From Mycobacterium conspicuum (GTDB taxonomy: Bacteria; Actinomycetota; Actinomycetes; Mycobacteriales; Mycobacteriaceae), in contig NZ_AP022613.1 of NCBI RefSeq assembly GCF_010730195.1, positions 1,426,001-1,490,000 of the forward strand: a DNA stretch of 64,000 bases, read 5' to 3'. Shown one piece after another: positions 26,379 to 34,900 of the stretch. A program made the position numbers and the translations under genes. The notes beneath the pieces are model-generated. The model saw only the letters and a program-made list of their open reading frames with translations. It searched no databases and was not told the DNA's origin. The first letter of the stretch is position 1. Each line of letters starts with the position of its first letter.

Positions 26379-27653
26379 ATGGCGGTGATCCTGGCCTACG
26401 GGTCACCCGCGTTGGGCCATCTGTTGCCCATGGCGGTCCTGCTGGCCGAACTGGGCGGGCGCGGACACCGGATCCACCTGCGCACGTTGGCCAGCGAGGT
26501 CGAGGCCATGCGCGGCGTCGGTTTTCGCGTCGAGGCGGTCGATCCCCGGATCGAGGCCATCGCCGGGCAGGACTGGCTGGCGCACAACGCCTTTGGGGTT
26601 CTCAAACAGACGCTGGATGTGCTGTGCCGGCGCGCGGTGATCGAGGTCGAGGATCTGCGTCGTGCGATCGCCGAGGTGCGGCCCGACGTGCTGATCGTGG
26701 ACGCCAACTGCTGGGGCGCCATGTCGATCGCCGAGGCCAGTGGTATTGGGTGGCTGGTGTTCTCGCCGTTCACGCCCTACCTGAGGTCGGGTGCGGCGCC
26801 GCCGTTCGGTCCCGGTCTGCGACCGCTGCCCGGTATCGTCGGAGCCGTTCGCGACGCGTCGGTGCGACCCTTCGTGAGCCATTTGTTCGACCGGCGAATC
26901 GTGCCGCGAATCAACGTGATTCGCGCGGGCCTGGGCGTTCCGGCGATCGCGTCGGTGGATGCGCTGATGCGCCGCGCACCGCTGCTGCTGGCGGTCGGCG
27001 GCGAGCCGTTCGAATACCCGCATCCGGATTGGGACGACGCGGTGCACTTCATCGGCGCATGCGAATTCGACCTGGCGCCGCGGCCCGTGCCGGAGTGGCT
27101 CACCGCCATCGAGCGGCCCATCGTGTTGCTCAGCACGTCCTCCCTCGCGCAGGCCGACGACAGACTGGCTTGTGTCGGCCTGCAGGCCCTGGCCGGCGAG
27201 CCGGTGCACGTCGTCGCGACGTTCGCCGCGGGCGTGCCGCACGGGCTGCCGTCGGTGCCCAACGCCACGGTGTGCCGGTTCGTGGATCACCGTGCGGTGC
27301 TGGACCGCGCGATCTGCGCGGTCACCCACGGCGGCATGGGCACCACCGTCAAGGCGCTCGACCGCGGGGTCCCGGTCTGCGCGGTGCCGTTCGCCCGCGA
27401 TCAAGCCGAAGTCGCGCGGCGCGTTCAGGTGGCCGGCTGCGGCACCCGGCTGCCGGCCCGGAAACTGACGCCGGCCCGGCTTCGTGCCGCCGTGCGCGCG
27501 GCGATCACCATGGGGCCGGGAGCGCGGCGGGTGGCGGCCGGATTCGCCGCGACCGGCGGGGTGGCGCGGGGCGCCGACCTGATCGAGCAGCGGCTCCTAA
27601 CGCGGGGCCTGCTGCCGCCGGGGAGCCGCGGCGCCGCTTGCGAGCCTGGTTGA
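26379..27653 (+). CDS. GT1-family glycosyltransferase in carotenoid island
   Basis: UGT/MGT-like glycosyltransferase (424 aa). The N-terminal acceptor domain starts AYGSPALGHLLPMAVLLAEL with the catalytic-type His in GHLLP. The C-terminal donor domain has FVDHRAVLDRAICAVTHGG followed by a Gly-Met-Gly-Thr and PFARDQAEVA, the sugar-nucleotide signature of family GT1. It follows idi2 by 13 bp and faces the crt operon, overlapping the MarR gene by 57 bp at its 3' end. A carotenoid acceptor, as for CrtX, is likely from context but not shown. Confidence 0.85.
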   Translation: MAVILAYGSPALGHLLPMAVLLAELGGRGHRIHLRTLASEVEAMRGVGFRVEAVDPRIEAIAGQDWLAHNAFGVLKQTLDVLCRRAVIEVEDLRRAIAEVRPDVLIVDANCWGAMSIAEASGIGWLVFSPFTPYLRSGAAPPFGPGLRPLPGIVGAVRDASVRPFVSHLFDRRIVPRINVIRAGLGVPAIASVDALMRRAPLLLAVGGEPFEYPHPDWDDAVHFIGACEFDLAPRPVPEWLTAIERPIVLLSTSSLAQADDRLACVGLQALAGEPVHVVATFAAGVPHGLPSVPNATVCRFVDHRAVLDRAICAVTHGGMGTTVKALDRGVPVCAVPFARDQAEVARRVQVAGCGTRLPARKLTPARLRAAVRAAITMGPGARRVAAGFAATGGVARGADLIEQRLLTRGLLPPGSRGAACEPG

Positions 27654-28160
27654 CGGTGGCGCGGACGGCTTGGGGAGCTCCTCCTCGAAGGCGGACATGC
27701 CCTCGATCATCGCCGCGAAGACGCGGTGGGCGGCGACGAGGTCGTCGTCGCTGAGGCCGGCCATCGCCGCACTCATGTGAGCGCCCAGCGGCCGGAAGAA
27801 CGCGTGCGCCAGCGACATACCGCTCTCCTGGTAGCGCAGCAGCCACTTGCGCCGGTCCTCGGGGTCGGCTTCGCGGCGGATGTGTCCCGCTTCGATCATC
27901 CGGTCGACGAGATAGGTGATCGCCGCCGGCGACACGTCCATGTGCTGCCGCAGCTGGGCCAGGGTCAACGGCGCCTGCGCGGTCTCGCCGACCATGATGT
28001 GCAGCAGGGCGCGAAAGTCGTTGCTGCTCACCTCGTTTACCCTTGCGAAATGCCGGCCCACCCGATCCGAGCGCGCCGTGATCGCCCGAAGGTCGGCCGA
28101 CAGCTGTCTTTCCAGTTCGGCTCGATCGGGCGCCGGGTCGTCGGCGCGGCGTTTGGTCAT
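27597..28160 (-). CDS. MarR family transcriptional regulator of crt operon
   Basis: Winged-helix MarR-type regulator of 187 aa. The recognition region is LTLAQLRQHMDVSPAAITYLVDRMIEAG, with the wing in READPEDRRKWLL; the Arg-rich wing DxR pattern is typical. It is the last gene of the ten-gene carotenoid operon, 10 bp after DUF2784. In other actinobacteria MarR-type repressors control crt genes, so autoregulation of this operon is a reasonable inference. The 3' 57 bp overlap the glycosyltransferase gene on the other strand. Confidence 0.88.
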   Translation of the reverse strand: MTKRRADDPAPDRAELERQLSADLRAITARSDRVGRHFARVNEVSSNDFRALLHIMVGETAQAPLTLAQLRQHMDVSPAAITYLVDRMIEAGHIRREADPEDRRKWLLRYQESGMSLAHAFFRPLGAHMSAAMAGLSDDDLVAAHRVFAAMIEGMSAFEEELPKPSAPPSTRLASGAAAPRRQQAPR

Positions 28161-28170
28161 CTCAGCGAAC

Positions 28171-28602
28171 TTACCGGAGAAGGACCCGCTGCGCGTCGGG
28201 GAGTGCTCGCGGCCCGGGCAGCGCTTCGCTTCTGCTGTGCCGGAACGACTTTCGAGTCCGCGCCAGGGCGACCCACGACGCGAGCGCCGCACCGAACGCG
28301 AAGGCCTGCGCCAGCCCGGTCCGGCCCGCCGGGTAGAGCACCCCGGCGACGTAGCGGTCGATGAATCCGGTGGCGGGCAGCGGCGCCAGTCCGGCCCGCG
28401 CACGTGCCCAATCTTCCAGGGTGGTCAGTGGGCAGGGCACCGGCAGGGCCACGACCAGCACGCCCCAACACACGCTGGCCACGTGCAGCCAGGTGGTGCG
28501 CCGCCAGCGCAACGCCAGAAAGCCGCCGATGGGTACGTAGGCGAGGTAGGCGAAGTGCGCGCACACGCTGAATGCCACGACAGCGAAATACCGCTTCCTC
28601 AT
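28171..28602 (-). CDS. DUF2784 family membrane protein
   Basis: 143-aa protein with four hydrophobic segments, of the DUF2784 family: the N-terminal segment ends in GGFLALRWRR and the motif CPLTTLEDWAR is characteristic. Function unknown. It begins at ATG 28602, 11 bp after the Rieske gene stop, inside the crt operon, so it may serve pigment placement in the membrane, but that is a guess. Confidence 0.85.
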   Translation of the reverse strand: MRKRYFAVVAFSVCAHFAYLAYVPIGGFLALRWRRTTWLHVASVCWGVLVVALPVPCPLTTLEDWARARAGLAPLPATGFIDRYVAGVLYPAGRTGLAQAFAFGAALASWVALARTRKSFRHSRSEALPGPRALPDAQRVLLR

Positions 28603-28613
28603 CGCCGGCCATG

Positions 28614-29609
28614 CTAGTCGCCCGTGCGGAGTCGATAGCGGCGTTCGGCGTAGGCCAGATCGTCGCGCCACAGCCGGGCGGCGGCATGACGCATCAGCGG
28701 GGTGATCAGCGCGGCCGCACGGCGCGCGGACGCGAATCCGGGGCGCGGCGAGGACGCGATGACCGCTTCCGTCACGATCACGCGTTGCCGGTCGTCCGAC
28801 GCGGAAGTTATTGGGGTGGCATGGGTTTCGACGACGCTTCCGGTCCCTTCGCCCTCGATGATGCGCATCGTCACGGTGCGCGCATCGGGGGTGGTGAATT
28901 CCGCGATCACCGGCACGCCGAACCGGCCCATGCGGAAGGTCACCGAGACGAGAAAGCGGTCGTCGTCCTCGCTGGGCGTGCTCAGCACCTCAAGCCGGGT
29001 GAACGAATACGGGTGAAACCAGGCACCATGCCACGGGTCGAGCCGGTTGGCGACGATGTCGCACGGTTCGCAGTTGCCGACCATGCGGGCGACCGCGGTC
29101 AAGGTGGCACCGGTGGGCCTGGGCGGCAGCACCGGCGCGTCCAGCGGTGTCTCTGTGCCGGCGGAGTCCAGCCGCACCCAGACCAGGACGCCGTCGTCGT
29201 GGCTGGGAAACGGCCGCCAGCGCAGGTCGCAGGTGTCACCGTCGAAAGCCAGCCCGTGCCAGCGGCAGTACAGGGTGCCATCACGCACCACGCCGGTGGC
29301 AAGGTCGGCACCCAGGTGCGGGCAGCTGCGCGGGCCCACCCGCAGGCGCCGATGCGCGTCGCGCCACGCCACCAATTCGATGCCGGCCACCCGCGCGCCG
29401 AACGCGCGGCCCGCGCGCACGTCGCTGCTGGCGCCGAACACGTACCAGTTGCCGGTCGGCCGGCTTTGGGATCGGTCCAGCGCGGCGTTGATGATCGCCG
29501 GCTGCGCGTCGCGGTAGGTCGGACGCTGCTGCGCCCAAAAGACGCGCGGGATCACCGCGACGGGCCAGTCTTTGGGCCACCGTCGGCTCAGCCGGTCGCC
29601 GAGGCTCAT
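28614..29609 (-). CDS. Rieske-type oxygenase of carotenoid operon
   Basis: 331-aa protein with an N-terminal Rieske [2Fe-2S] domain: ligands CPH at 96–98 and CRWH at 115–118. A catalytic domain follows with the mononuclear iron motif DPWHGAWFH (Asp191, His194, His199; DxxHx4H), so the oxygenase site appears intact. The C-terminal part corresponds to what is annotated as DUF5914 in similar proteins. The ATG overlaps the crtU stop by 4 bp. Its place after crtU suggests a tailoring role such as ring hydroxylation of the aromatic carotenoid. The substrate is inferred, not known. Confidence 0.88.
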   Translation of the reverse strand: MSLGDRLSRRWPKDWPVAVIPRVFWAQQRPTYRDAQPAIINAALDRSQSRPTGNWYVFGASSDVRAGRAFGARVAGIELVAWRDAHRRLRVGPRSCPHLGADLATGVVRDGTLYCRWHGLAFDGDTCDLRWRPFPSHDDGVLVWVRLDSAGTETPLDAPVLPPRPTGATLTAVARMVGNCEPCDIVANRLDPWHGAWFHPYSFTRLEVLSTPSEDDDRFLVSVTFRMGRFGVPVIAEFTTPDARTVTMRIIEGEGTGSVVETHATPITSASDDRQRVIVTEAVIASSPRPGFASARRAAALITPLMRHAAARLWRDDLAYAERRYRLRTGD

Positions 29610-31129
29610 TGCCGGCGTGCCCCGTGGCGCTCGGCCAGTGACCGCAGCAGCGCGGATCGGCCGCGGGTGGGCACGGTGCACAGCTCGTGGCCGGCCAGCC
29701 GCCACGATTGCAGCAGGTGGTTTGCGGCCGAAAAGCCCGTGGTGGCGGCGCGTTCCATCAGTGCCACCGGCAGGTCGATGCGGATTGCGTCGCCGGCCAG
29801 CACCAGTCCGGGCTGCGGGGTTGTCACGGTCGGTCGCCGGGCGTAGGTGCCGGGCGCAAACAGCGGGCAATCGCTGCGCACCAGCACGCGCTCGTGCACC
29901 ACCCCGGCGCCGGCGGTTTCGGGGTAGAGCTGGTGCAGCTGTGCCGCCGCCTGCCGGGGTGACCAGTCGGATGCCGTTGCGTACGAGTGCAATTCGACCA
30001 CCGATCCGCCGTGCCGGCGCGCCCATGCGGCGCCCTCTTGTTCGTAGCGCTCGGGCACGCTGATGTTGTCGAGCGGCTGATGACCGGAGGTGCCGAGAAA
30101 CGCCGGCCGGTCCCGGTGCACCGGCCGGTCCAGCCAGAGCCGATCGACGACGAACGGCGGCGCGGTGCGCAATTGGCGTATCCGCGTGCGCCACGGGTCA
30201 TCCCCCAGACCGGGCGATGCGTCGATCACCCGCCGCAGGCCGTCCACGTCGAGCGCCAACACCACGGCGTCGGCCTCGAACCGATCGCCCGACTCGGTGA
30301 CGATGCGAAACGCCCCCGCCTTGTCGGCGGTGACCTGCCGGACCGGTGTGCCGAGGTGCACCCGGACACCGCGGTCTTGCAGGTATTGGCGCAGCGGATC
30401 CCACAGGGCGACATTGAAATTCGCGTTGGCCACATCGAAGATCAAGCCCTCGCTCGACCCCAGGAAGTAGATGTGGAACATGGTCGCCAGCTCGGCGGCG
30501 GACAGTTGTGCCGGCTCGGCGAAAAAGCTGCGGGAGAACACCTCGAACGCGAGGTGGCGCGCCGACTCGGGGAAATTGATGCCCTTCAAGAAGGTGTCGG
30601 CGTCGACGTGGTCGAGCCGCCGGTAGATGCCGGGCACCGACACCGCCGCCAGCGGTGCGGCGGCCCGGGCATCGATGCGCGCCAGGTCGCCAAGCCGAAA
30701 CGTGGGGCTGCGCAGGGCGAAGGCGAGCGCGTTCCACGGAGGGGTGCGGGGCAGTCCGCGGAAGCTGTCGCGGCGGCCCGCGCCGTCGATCAGCGGATAG
30801 TCGTCGACGGGAACCAACATCCGCAGCTGCGGGTCGACGCGACGCAGCAGTGCGCGCAGGTTGTAGTACTGGCGAAAGAAGGCGTGAAACCCGCGATTCA
30901 TCGCCAGCTCGGCGCCGTCGCGGTGTTCGGTCCAGCCGCCCACCCGGCCGCCGAGGTAGCCCTGGGCTTCCACCAGGTCCACGGCGACGCCGCGTTCGGC
31001 GAGCCCGGTTGCCGCGGCCAGGCCGGCGATTCCGCCGCCGACGACGGTGACGCGGGGCCGCGACGGTAGCGAGCCGCAGCCAGGCAATCCCGGTGCGCCC
31101 GGGTGAACGTGGCGGCGCCGGTCCGTCAT
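29606..31129 (-). CDS. crtU: Isorenieratene synthase (beta-carotene desaturase/methyltransferase)
   Basis: CrtU converts the beta-ionone rings of beta-carotene to aromatic phi rings by desaturation and methyl migration, giving isorenieratene. The 507-aa flavoprotein has the FAD motif GGGIAGLAAATGLAERG near residue 28, GGRVGGWTE, and a C-terminal segment GLVLAGDAIRIDLPVALMERA, characteristic of this family rather than of CrtI. ATG 31129 overlaps the crtT stop (ATGA); the ORF extends further upstream only in shadow sequence. Its stop overlaps the Rieske gene. Confidence 0.9.
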   Translation of the reverse strand: MTDRRRHVHPGAPGLPGCGSLPSRPRVTVVGGGIAGLAAATGLAERGVAVDLVEAQGYLGGRVGGWTEHRDGAELAMNRGFHAFFRQYYNLRALLRRVDPQLRMLVPVDDYPLIDGAGRRDSFRGLPRTPPWNALAFALRSPTFRLGDLARIDARAAAPLAAVSVPGIYRRLDHVDADTFLKGINFPESARHLAFEVFSRSFFAEPAQLSAAELATMFHIYFLGSSEGLIFDVANANFNVALWDPLRQYLQDRGVRVHLGTPVRQVTADKAGAFRIVTESGDRFEADAVVLALDVDGLRRVIDASPGLGDDPWRTRIRQLRTAPPFVVDRLWLDRPVHRDRPAFLGTSGHQPLDNISVPERYEQEGAAWARRHGGSVVELHSYATASDWSPRQAAAQLHQLYPETAGAGVVHERVLVRSDCPLFAPGTYARRPTVTTPQPGLVLAGDAIRIDLPVALMERAATTGFSAANHLLQSWRLAGHELCTVPTRGRSALLRSLAERHGARRQ

Positions 31130-31845
31130 TGCGGTGCCTGCCCCAGGAACGAATGCACGACATTGCGTTCCCAGCCGGGCACGGTTTCGCTTCGTACCGA
31201 GGTGAATCCGGCGTCGCGCATCCGGCACCGAAACCGTGCGGCGCCGTCGAAGCTCAGGACGCTGTGCCATAGGTGCCGATACAGCGTGGCGTCGCGGGTG
31301 CGCCACCACCCGGTGGGAATGATGATGGCCCAGCACACCGCGTGCCACACCATCCTGGCGGCGAGCGAGTCGCGCACCGAGTACTCGTGCACCGCCAGCG
31401 TGCCGCCGGGGCGCAGCAGGTCGCGGAACGCGCGCAGTTGACCGTCGGGGTCGTCGAGGTTGCGCAGCAGATAGGCCGACAGGATGGCATCGAACGGGCC
31501 GGTGATGCCGTGCTCGGACAGATCCTCGACGCGGGTGTGCACGAAGCGGACCGACGCCGGCCAGGACTTCGCCCGGGCCGCGTCGAGCATGCCGCGCGCG
31601 GCGTCGACGGCGACGATCTCGGCCTCGGGTGCCACGGCCATTAGCGCGGCGGTCGACGCGCCGGTGCCGCAGCCCGCGTCGAGCAGCCGCAAGCCCCGGC
31701 CGCGTTGGGGTAGCCGCATGCGGCGCGCGGACAAGCCGAGGTTGGCGTGGTAGGAGGGGTTGGCGCCGACCAGCCGGTCGTATGCCGCGGCGCCGACGTC
31801 GAAGGCGGACGGCACGTCGGCGCGCGGCAGGCCGGTTTTATCCAC
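31126..31845 (-). CDS. crtT: SAM-dependent methyltransferase of carotenoid operon
   Basis: UbiE/COQ5-like class I methyltransferase of 239 aa with SAM motif LLDAGCGTGASTAA, the acidic VDAARGM, and LRPGGTLAVHEYS. It matches the gene called crtT in actinobacterial isorenieratene clusters, whose substrate is not established. GTG 31845 starts within the crtYd 3' end (8-bp overlap); its stop overlaps the crtU ATG. Confidence 0.85.
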   Translation of the reverse strand: MDKTGLPRADVPSAFDVGAAAYDRLVGANPSYHANLGLSARRMRLPQRGRGLRLLDAGCGTGASTAALMAVAPEAEIVAVDAARGMLDAARAKSWPASVRFVHTRVEDLSEHGITGPFDAILSAYLLRNLDDPDGQLRAFRDLLRPGGTLAVHEYSVRDSLAARMVWHAVCWAIIIPTGWWRTRDATLYRHLWHSVLSFDGAARFRCRMRDAGFTSVRSETVPGWERNVVHSFLGQAPQ

Positions 31846-32143
31846 GTTGATGCTCCCAGAGCAGCAGCACGGCGGTGACCAAAGCGAAGCCGAACAGGAA
31901 GTCCTCGACGGGGATGTCGAACGGGAAACGCACACCGCTGGTTTGCGATTCGCGGTAGATCACGATCGCGGCGTGGCGTTTGGTCAGCCACCCGTCGACA
32001 GGCACCTGGAAGCCCAGCACGATCAGCATCGACAGCCAGTAGGCGGGGCGCCGGAAGAGCCCGGTATGCAGCAGCGCCAATTCCAGTGCGCACACCGCCA
32101 GCACGGCCACGATCGCCGGCAGGGTGTAGCCGATCCCGCTCAT
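31838..32143 (-). CDS. crtYd: Lycopene beta-cyclase small subunit (CrtYd type)
   Basis: Second subunit of the heterodimeric lycopene cyclase found in Gram-positive bacteria. The 101-aa membrane protein carries three hydrophobic segments and the motif RFPFDIPVEDFLFGF; its partner has the matching LPFRLPLEEALFF. Together they close both ends of lycopene to beta-carotene. The ATG overlaps the crtYc stop (ATGA). Confidence 0.9.
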   Translation of the reverse strand: MSGIGYTLPAIVAVLAVCALELALLHTGLFRRPAYWLSMLIVLGFQVPVDGWLTKRHAAIVIYRESQTSGVRFPFDIPVEDFLFGFALVTAVLLLWEHQRG

Positions 32144-32463
32144 CGGCGTTTGCGCCGAGCCAGGATGGTGCTGACCGCGTTGTAGGTCAACAGGGCGCAC
32201 AGCGGAATCACCATGAAAAACAGCGCCTCCTCCAGCGGCAGACGGAAGGGCAGGCGGATGCCGGTGACGTAGTCGCCGTTGTACGTCCACACGCCGGCCG
32301 CGATGGCCACCGCGTCCCAGGCCAAAAACACCGCCGCGACCGGAAGTACGGCTGTGCACAGCCGCCGGGGCCGGCGGTAGACCCCGGCGCCGAAGAGTTC
32401 CAGCGGGGCGGTGATGGCCAGGCACAGGCCCAGCACGATCAGGTATTGCCACCGGTCGCTCAT
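32140..32463 (-). CDS. crtYc: Lycopene beta-cyclase small subunit (CrtYc type)
   Basis: First subunit of the heterodimeric lycopene cyclase, 107 aa, with three membrane segments and the motif RLPFRLPLEEALFFMVIP holding the conserved acidic pair. ATG 32463 overlaps the crtB stop by 4 bp and its own stop overlaps crtYd. The c/d order follows the convention in M. aurum-like clusters. Confidence 0.9.
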   Translation of the reverse strand: MSDRWQYLIVLGLCLAITAPLELFGAGVYRRPRRLCTAVLPVAAVFLAWDAVAIAAGVWTYNGDYVTGIRLPFRLPLEEALFFMVIPLCALLTYNAVSTILARRKRR

Positions 32464-33380
32464 GCCGCGCGCACCCACCAGGAGCGCAGCAGCGCGCCGC
32501 CGGCGACCTGCAGACGTCGCGTCATGCCGACGGTGGCGCGCTGGCTGAACACCGAAAAGCCGCTGTCCTCAATGCGATCCAGGATTTCGGAGTACAACGT
32601 CAGCGCGGTGGCCACGCAGGGCCGGGAACGCGGTGCCAGCAACGCGATCCCGTCCGCGGCGAAACGGTAGATTTCCCTGGTGATCTCGTGCTGCGCGGCC
32701 AACGCGGCACGCACCCGCGCGTCGGTGCGCCGGTGCAGGTGACACCAGGTCAGCAGTTCCCGGTCCACGCCGAAGGCGGCGAGTTCGTCGGCCGGTAGGT
32801 AGATCCGGTTGCGGGCGAGATCCTCGGCGACGTCGCGCAGGAAATTGGTGAGCTGAAACGCGCGGCCCAGCGCGGCGGCGTAGGGGGCGGCCTCGTCGGT
32901 CGGGGACACGGTGCCCAGGATCGGAAGCATTTGTAGCCCAATGACTTCGGCCGATCCGCGCATGTAGCGGTCGAGCGCGGCCCGGTCCGGGTAGTCGGTA
33001 ACGGTGAGGTCCATGCGCATCGAGGCCAGAAAGTCTTCGAACAGGTCCGCGGGGATCCCGTAGCGGCGCGCGGTGTCGCCGACGGCGGCCAGGACGGGCT
33101 CGTCATGGTGGTCGCCGGCAAAGAATCGGTCCGAGAGCGCCTGCAGCCGCTCGGCCCGCGTGCCGACGTCCAGCGCCGGATTCAGTTCGTCGAGGATGTC
33201 GTCAGCGTGCCGGGCGAAGCCGTACAGCGCGTGCACCGCGGGACGCTGGTCCGGGGCGAGCAACCGCGTGGCGAGGAAGTAGGTGCGGCCGTTTTCGGCG
33301 GCGATCTGCCGGCAGCGCCGATACGCCGCGCGCAGCCGCTGATCCGCGATGCCGGCGGCGTCCAATTCGGTGCGGATCAT
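32460..33380 (-). CDS. crtB: Phytoene synthase
   Basis: CrtB condenses two geranylgeranyl diphosphates to phytoene. The 306-aa protein has both aspartate-rich regions: YGFARHADDILDE (DxxxD type) and the later LTNFLRDVAEDLARNRIYLP, plus the ARHADD context common to squalene/phytoene synthases. ATG 33380 overlaps the crtI stop (ATGA). Membrane-associated enzyme. Confidence 0.96.
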   Translation of the reverse strand: MIRTELDAAGIADQRLRAAYRRCRQIAAENGRTYFLATRLLAPDQRPAVHALYGFARHADDILDELNPALDVGTRAERLQALSDRFFAGDHHDEPVLAAVGDTARRYGIPADLFEDFLASMRMDLTVTDYPDRAALDRYMRGSAEVIGLQMLPILGTVSPTDEAAPYAAALGRAFQLTNFLRDVAEDLARNRIYLPADELAAFGVDRELLTWCHLHRRTDARVRAALAAQHEITREIYRFAADGIALLAPRSRPCVATALTLYSEILDRIEDSGFSVFSQRATVGMTRRLQVAGGALLRSWWVRAA

Positions 33381-34900
33381 CGGGACCGGGCTTTCAGATC
33401 GAGGGTGGTGATCGCGGGGGCCGCGCCGGTGACGCGGTCGGCGGCCAGGCGCCCGGAGATCAACGTGGTCGGCACCCCCACGCCGGGCAGCGTCGAGGAC
33501 CCGGCGAGCACGGCGTTGTCGATGCCGCGCACAGTGTTGGCCGGCCGAAACGGTCCGGTCTGGGCGAAGGTGTGGGCCAGGGCGAACGGAGTGCCGGCCG
33601 TCATGCCCTGGCGCGCCCAGTCGGCGGGCGTGTCCACGTGCAGCAGTTGCGCGCCGTCGTGGACGCCGGGGTCCAGCCGATCGGCGACGACGTCGAGCAG
33701 CGAACGCGCGTAGGAGTCCCCGATGCGCGACCAGTCGATGCCGCCGCCGGTCAGGTTCGGCGCCGGGGCCAGCACGTAGAGCAGGTCGCGCCCGTCGGGG
33801 GCCAGCCGCGGGTCGGTGGCCGTCGGCCGGGTGACCAACAGCGAGGGGTCGGTCATCAGCCGGCCGTCGCGGATGATGTCGGTGAACGTCTGATCCCACT
33901 GCTCTCCGAACAGGATCGTGTGGTGCGCGCTCGCCGACGGCGCGGCGCGGCAACCCACGTGCAGGACCACCGCCGACGGCGCCGCACGCAGCGGAAAAAG
34001 TCGCCGGGGGCGCCGACCCAGCAGCTCGTAGGTCTGCGTCAGCTCGGTGGTCAAAACCACTGCATCGCAGGCGATCCGCTCGTCGCGGTCGGTGCGGACC
34101 GCGGTAATCCGCCCGCCGACGCGTTCCAGCGCGGTGACCGTCGACCCGTAACGGAACTGCACTCCGGCGTCGGCGGCGGCCGCGGCCAGCGCGTCGGGCA
34201 GCGCGCGCACGCCGCCGCGGGGGAAGAACACGCCCGAGATGGTGTCCATGTAGGCGATCACCGCGTAGACGGCCAACGCGTGTTGCGGCGCCACGCCGGC
34301 GTAGAGCGACTGGAAGGTGAACACCCGCCGCAGCCGTGGGTCGCTGATGTGCCGCTTGACCATGGTGTCCCAGCGGCGAAATCCGCCCAGCGCCACGAGT
34401 TTCGCCAGCCGGCCGTTGAGCAGGTTGAGCGGCGAGTCGAAGTTGGCGGCGATGAAGCCGTCGAATTCGGTGCGGTACAGCCGTTCGAGCCAGTCGCGCA
34501 GGCGCCGGTAGCCGGCTTCTTGAGTCGGGCCGGCGAATTCGCGCACCGCGGCGGCCATCTGCTCCGCGGCGGTGTGCACGTCGATGCGGCCACCATCGGC
34601 GAACATGGCACGGTAGGCGGGGGCGACCGGCAGGAGTTCCAGTCGCTGCGAAAGGTTTTCACCGACGGCGGCGAATACCTCGTCGATGAGATCCGGCATG
34701 GTCAGCACGGTCGGTCCGGTGTCGATCCGGTAGCCGTCGACGTCTCGGCGTCCCGCGCGTCCGCCCGGCCACGGGTGCCGCTCCACCACCGTGACCCGAC
34801 GGCCCCGGCCGCACAGGTGCAGGGCGGCCGAGAGCCCCGCGAATCCCGCGCCGACCACGACGACGTGATCGGTGCGTCCCGGCACGCTGCGGATGCTCAT
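33377..34900 (-). CDS. crtI: Phytoene desaturase
   Basis: CrtI-type FAD-dependent desaturase, converting phytoene to lycopene in four steps. The 507-aa sequence has the nucleotide motif VVVGAGFAGLSAALHL, GGRAGRRDVDGYRIDTGPTV and the C-terminal FAD signature with AGSSTLPGVGVPTTLISGRLAADR. ATG 34900 overlaps the crtE stop; the stop overlaps crtB. Runs longer than these fragments are conserved across the family. Confidence 0.95.
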   Translation of the reverse strand: MSIRSVPGRTDHVVVVGAGFAGLSAALHLCGRGRRVTVVERHPWPGGRAGRRDVDGYRIDTGPTVLTMPDLIDEVFAAVGENLSQRLELLPVAPAYRAMFADGGRIDVHTAAEQMAAAVREFAGPTQEAGYRRLRDWLERLYRTEFDGFIAANFDSPLNLLNGRLAKLVALGGFRRWDTMVKRHISDPRLRRVFTFQSLYAGVAPQHALAVYAVIAYMDTISGVFFPRGGVRALPDALAAAAADAGVQFRYGSTVTALERVGGRITAVRTDRDERIACDAVVLTTELTQTYELLGRRPRRLFPLRAAPSAVVLHVGCRAAPSASAHHTILFGEQWDQTFTDIIRDGRLMTDPSLLVTRPTATDPRLAPDGRDLLYVLAPAPNLTGGGIDWSRIGDSYARSLLDVVADRLDPGVHDGAQLLHVDTPADWARQGMTAGTPFALAHTFAQTGPFRPANTVRGIDNAVLAGSSTLPGVGVPTTLISGRLAADRVTGAAPAITTLDLKARSR

